In this document: positions 62,831 to 64,000 of the stretch, in pieces
Numbering within the stretch: position 1 is the first letter of the stretch
How the letters are laid out: every line of letters starts with the position of its first letter
NCBI RefSeq assembly: GCF_014202275.1
Contig: NZ_JACHGF010000011.1
Coordinates: 144,895-208,894 of the forward strand
Length of the DNA stretch: 64,000 nucleotides
Reading direction: 5' to 3'
Origin: Rhabdobacter roseus
Lineage (GTDB): Bacteria; Bacteroidota; Bacteroidia; Cytophagales; Spirosomataceae
Translations under genes and position numbers: made by a program
Notes under the pieces: generated by a model
Told to the model about the DNA's origin: nothing
Seen by the model: the letters and a program-made list of their open reading frames with translations, nothing else
Databases searched by the model: none

Positions 62831-63832
62831 TCAAAAGGTACCTTGGGCGTGCCGTTCTACGGCTACTTTTCCACGATTGGGCAACGCATGGTCCAAAGTA
62901 CCCCGGGCTAGCCGCCGGGGGTATACGACAAAGTACCACCCAATAAAAACCGCCGAAAGGCCAATGATGCTGACGCTCACCCATCCGGGTAGCGTCAGGC
63001 GCGTCACGAAACTTTCCAGAAAACCCGCCAGCACAAAAACCGGCACCAGCCCCACCACGATTTTCAGGCCCGCCTGGGTACCCCGCCGAAACGAATGCAG
63101 CCGCGTGTAGGTACCCGGAAACAGCAGGCTGTTGCCCACCACCAACCCGGCACAACCCGCAATGACAATGGCCGAGATCTCCAGCGTGCCGTGAATCCAG
63201 ATCTTGAGAATGGAAGCCGCCAGCAAGCCCCGCTCGTGAAAAAAGTACTGGAACGCCCCGAGCATGATGCCATTTTGCATCAGAACCATCATCGTACCGG
63301 CCGAAAGAAAGATCCCCAGCACAAAGGCCAGAAACGCCACCCGGATGTTATTAAAGGTAATGGCCAGAAACATATCCGCCGAAGAGGACGACTTATACAC
63401 CGCCAGCGGATCGCCCTGCTCGATGTTCCGCAGGGTCTGGTTTACGTAGCCATCGCCCAGGATGAGCCGCACGAAGGTGTCGTCGTGGGCGGCCGATACC
63501 CAACCGATGAAAAAAGCGGCCGTAAAAAAAAGCAGCGCGTAGAGCAACCGCCACCGCTCGGCGTACATCAGCAGGGGTAGTTCGTAGCGCCAGAAGGTCT
63601 TGATGCGGCTGCGGTCTTCGCGCTGGTTGCGGTAGAGCTGCCGGTGGAGCTGCGCCGTGAGGCCGTTGAGGTAGTGGGTTATGCGGGAGCCAGGGTAAAA
63701 CGTACGGGCGTAGGAGAGGTCGTCGGTGAGGGCAATGAAGCGCTCCGTGAGCTCATCGGGGTCCTGGGTAGGGGTACTTTCGTAGGTTTCCCAGCGCGGG
63801 GTATTTTGTTTTACAAAAACGGCCTCTTTCAT
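62831..63832 (-). CDS. SpoIIM-family (DUF95) membrane protein
   Basis: 333 residues with five or six helices. Family signatures: FNNIRVAFLAFVLGIFLSAG and WIHGTLEISAIVIAG. In sporulating bacteria SpoIIM belongs to a peptidoglycan-degrading complex; this non-sporulating member keeps only the membrane core. In Bacteroidota it heads the MoxR envelope cluster, as here. No signal peptide; the N-terminal 95 residues are cytoplasmic and helical. Start ATG 63832. The upstream 170 bp reach the window edge. Confidence 0.9.
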   Translation of the reverse strand: MKEAVFVKQNTPRWETYESTPTQDPDELTERFIALTDDLSYARTFYPGSRITHYLNGLTAQLHRQLYRNQREDRSRIKTFWRYELPLLMYAERWRLLYALLFFTAAFFIGWVSAAHDDTFVRLILGDGYVNQTLRNIEQGDPLAVYKSSSSADMFLAITFNNIRVAFLAFVLGIFLSAGTMMVLMQNGIMLGAFQYFFHERGLLAASILKIWIHGTLEISAIVIAGCAGLVVGNSLLFPGTYTRLHSFRRGTQAGLKIVVGLVPVFVLAGFLESFVTRLTLPGWVSVSIIGLSAVFIGWYFVVYPRRLARGTLDHALPNRGKVAVERHAQGTF

Positions 63833-63920
63833 GGATATACTGGGAGCTTATGCAATAAAAGGGAGCATTTGAAGAAATTGTCCCATCGTTAAGACAGTGG
63901 TTTCCTGATACAGGGCTTTC

Positions 63921-64000
63921 TCATAAAACTAATTCTTGGGTCATAAACTGAATCAAGGTTTGGAACTTATCAGCAAATGAGTCTATCTGGGCTGCCATGT
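63921..64000 (-). CDS. Possible C-terminus of a gene beyond the right edge
   Basis: An open minus-strand frame enters from the right edge and stops at 63921. The last 25 residues would read from an internal Met as IDSFADKFQTLIQFMT, then QELVL. It is too short to identify. This end is richer in A and T and lacks the GTAC word. It could be a short real coding end or chance. Confidence 0.25.
   Translation of the reverse strand, partial: MAAQIDSFADKFQTLIQFMTQELVL

Overview
The window reads as chromosome of a Bacteroidota member of the order Cytophagales, most likely near Spirosomaceae (inference). The evidence is: promoters of the Bacteroidota type (TTTG, 17-21 bp, TAnnTTTG) before several genes; a very large secreted protein ending in a Por/type IX secretion sorting domain; a GT3-type glycogen synthase; a long-form IspH; an Ntn asparaginase with a twin-arginine signal; and a SpoIIM/DUF4129/DUF4350/MoxR/DUF58 cluster. 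Most genes are ordinary housekeeping or envelope genes. I saw no prophage, CRISPR array or complete insertion sequence.

Layout. 1-3580 (-): three polytopic membrane proteins, two of them tandem paralogues resembling GT-C glycosyltransferases. 3867-6138 (+): acyl-CoA dehydrogenase and an AraC regulator. 6222-11451 (-): nuoK-L-M-N, the membrane arm of complex I, without nuoA-J. 11558-17554: a DEDDh exonuclease, glycerol kinase, penicillin-binding protein 1C, free methionine-R-sulfoxide reductase and a lipoprotein. 17748-20688: a sugar isomerase-like protein, glycosylasparaginase and PurU. 20755-23068 (-): an ECF sigma factor, a probable anti-sigma factor and a DUF4097-like exported protein. 23263-30148: IspH, a DinB-like protein, a GHL10 lipoprotein, GT3 glycogen synthase and glutamate dehydrogenase. 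30499-34509: a DksA/TraR-like protein with a degenerate zinc finger, a META-domain lipoprotein, MnmD, a double-DTG retropepsin-like protein with PDZ, and TpiA. 34562-42710: a rhodanese, a GH3/beta-lactamase fusion and a 1450-residue Ig-like repeat protein. 42788-45897: TadA, superoxide dismutase, tRNA-His, CruF and a CarH-like B12 regulator. 45894-56315: a hydroxyacid dehydrogenase, small exported proteins, a YheT hydrolase, a P2 cation ATPase, an M1 peptidase and a HupE-like protein. 56562-63832 (-): the SpoIIM-to-DUF58 envelope cluster, interrupted by a PKD lipoprotein gene.

The most striking feature is not a gene. A GTAC-centred word, AAGTACC with its complement GGTACTT, plus the palindrome GGTACC, recurs on both strands, inside and between genes, far above chance: ten copies in 24481-25140 and seven in 52141-52440 by hand count. 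It fixes codon pairs (Val-Leu as GTA CTT, Ser-Thr as AGT ACC), sits inverted in some long perfect hairpins, and can merge with the -7 promoter box (TACCTTTG). It behaves like a genome-wide iterated word, comparable in kind to cyanobacterial HIP1 or to DNA uptake sequences, and is my main candidate for something undescribed.

Links between genes: CruF (carotenoid hydratase family) lies directly upstream of a regulator that keeps the W-x9-EH and ExH motifs of CarH photoreceptors, which suggests light-responsive carotenoid control. The sigma/anti-sigma/DUF4097 trio looks like one envelope-response unit. The MoxR cluster looks like one operon of membrane and periplasm maintenance proteins.
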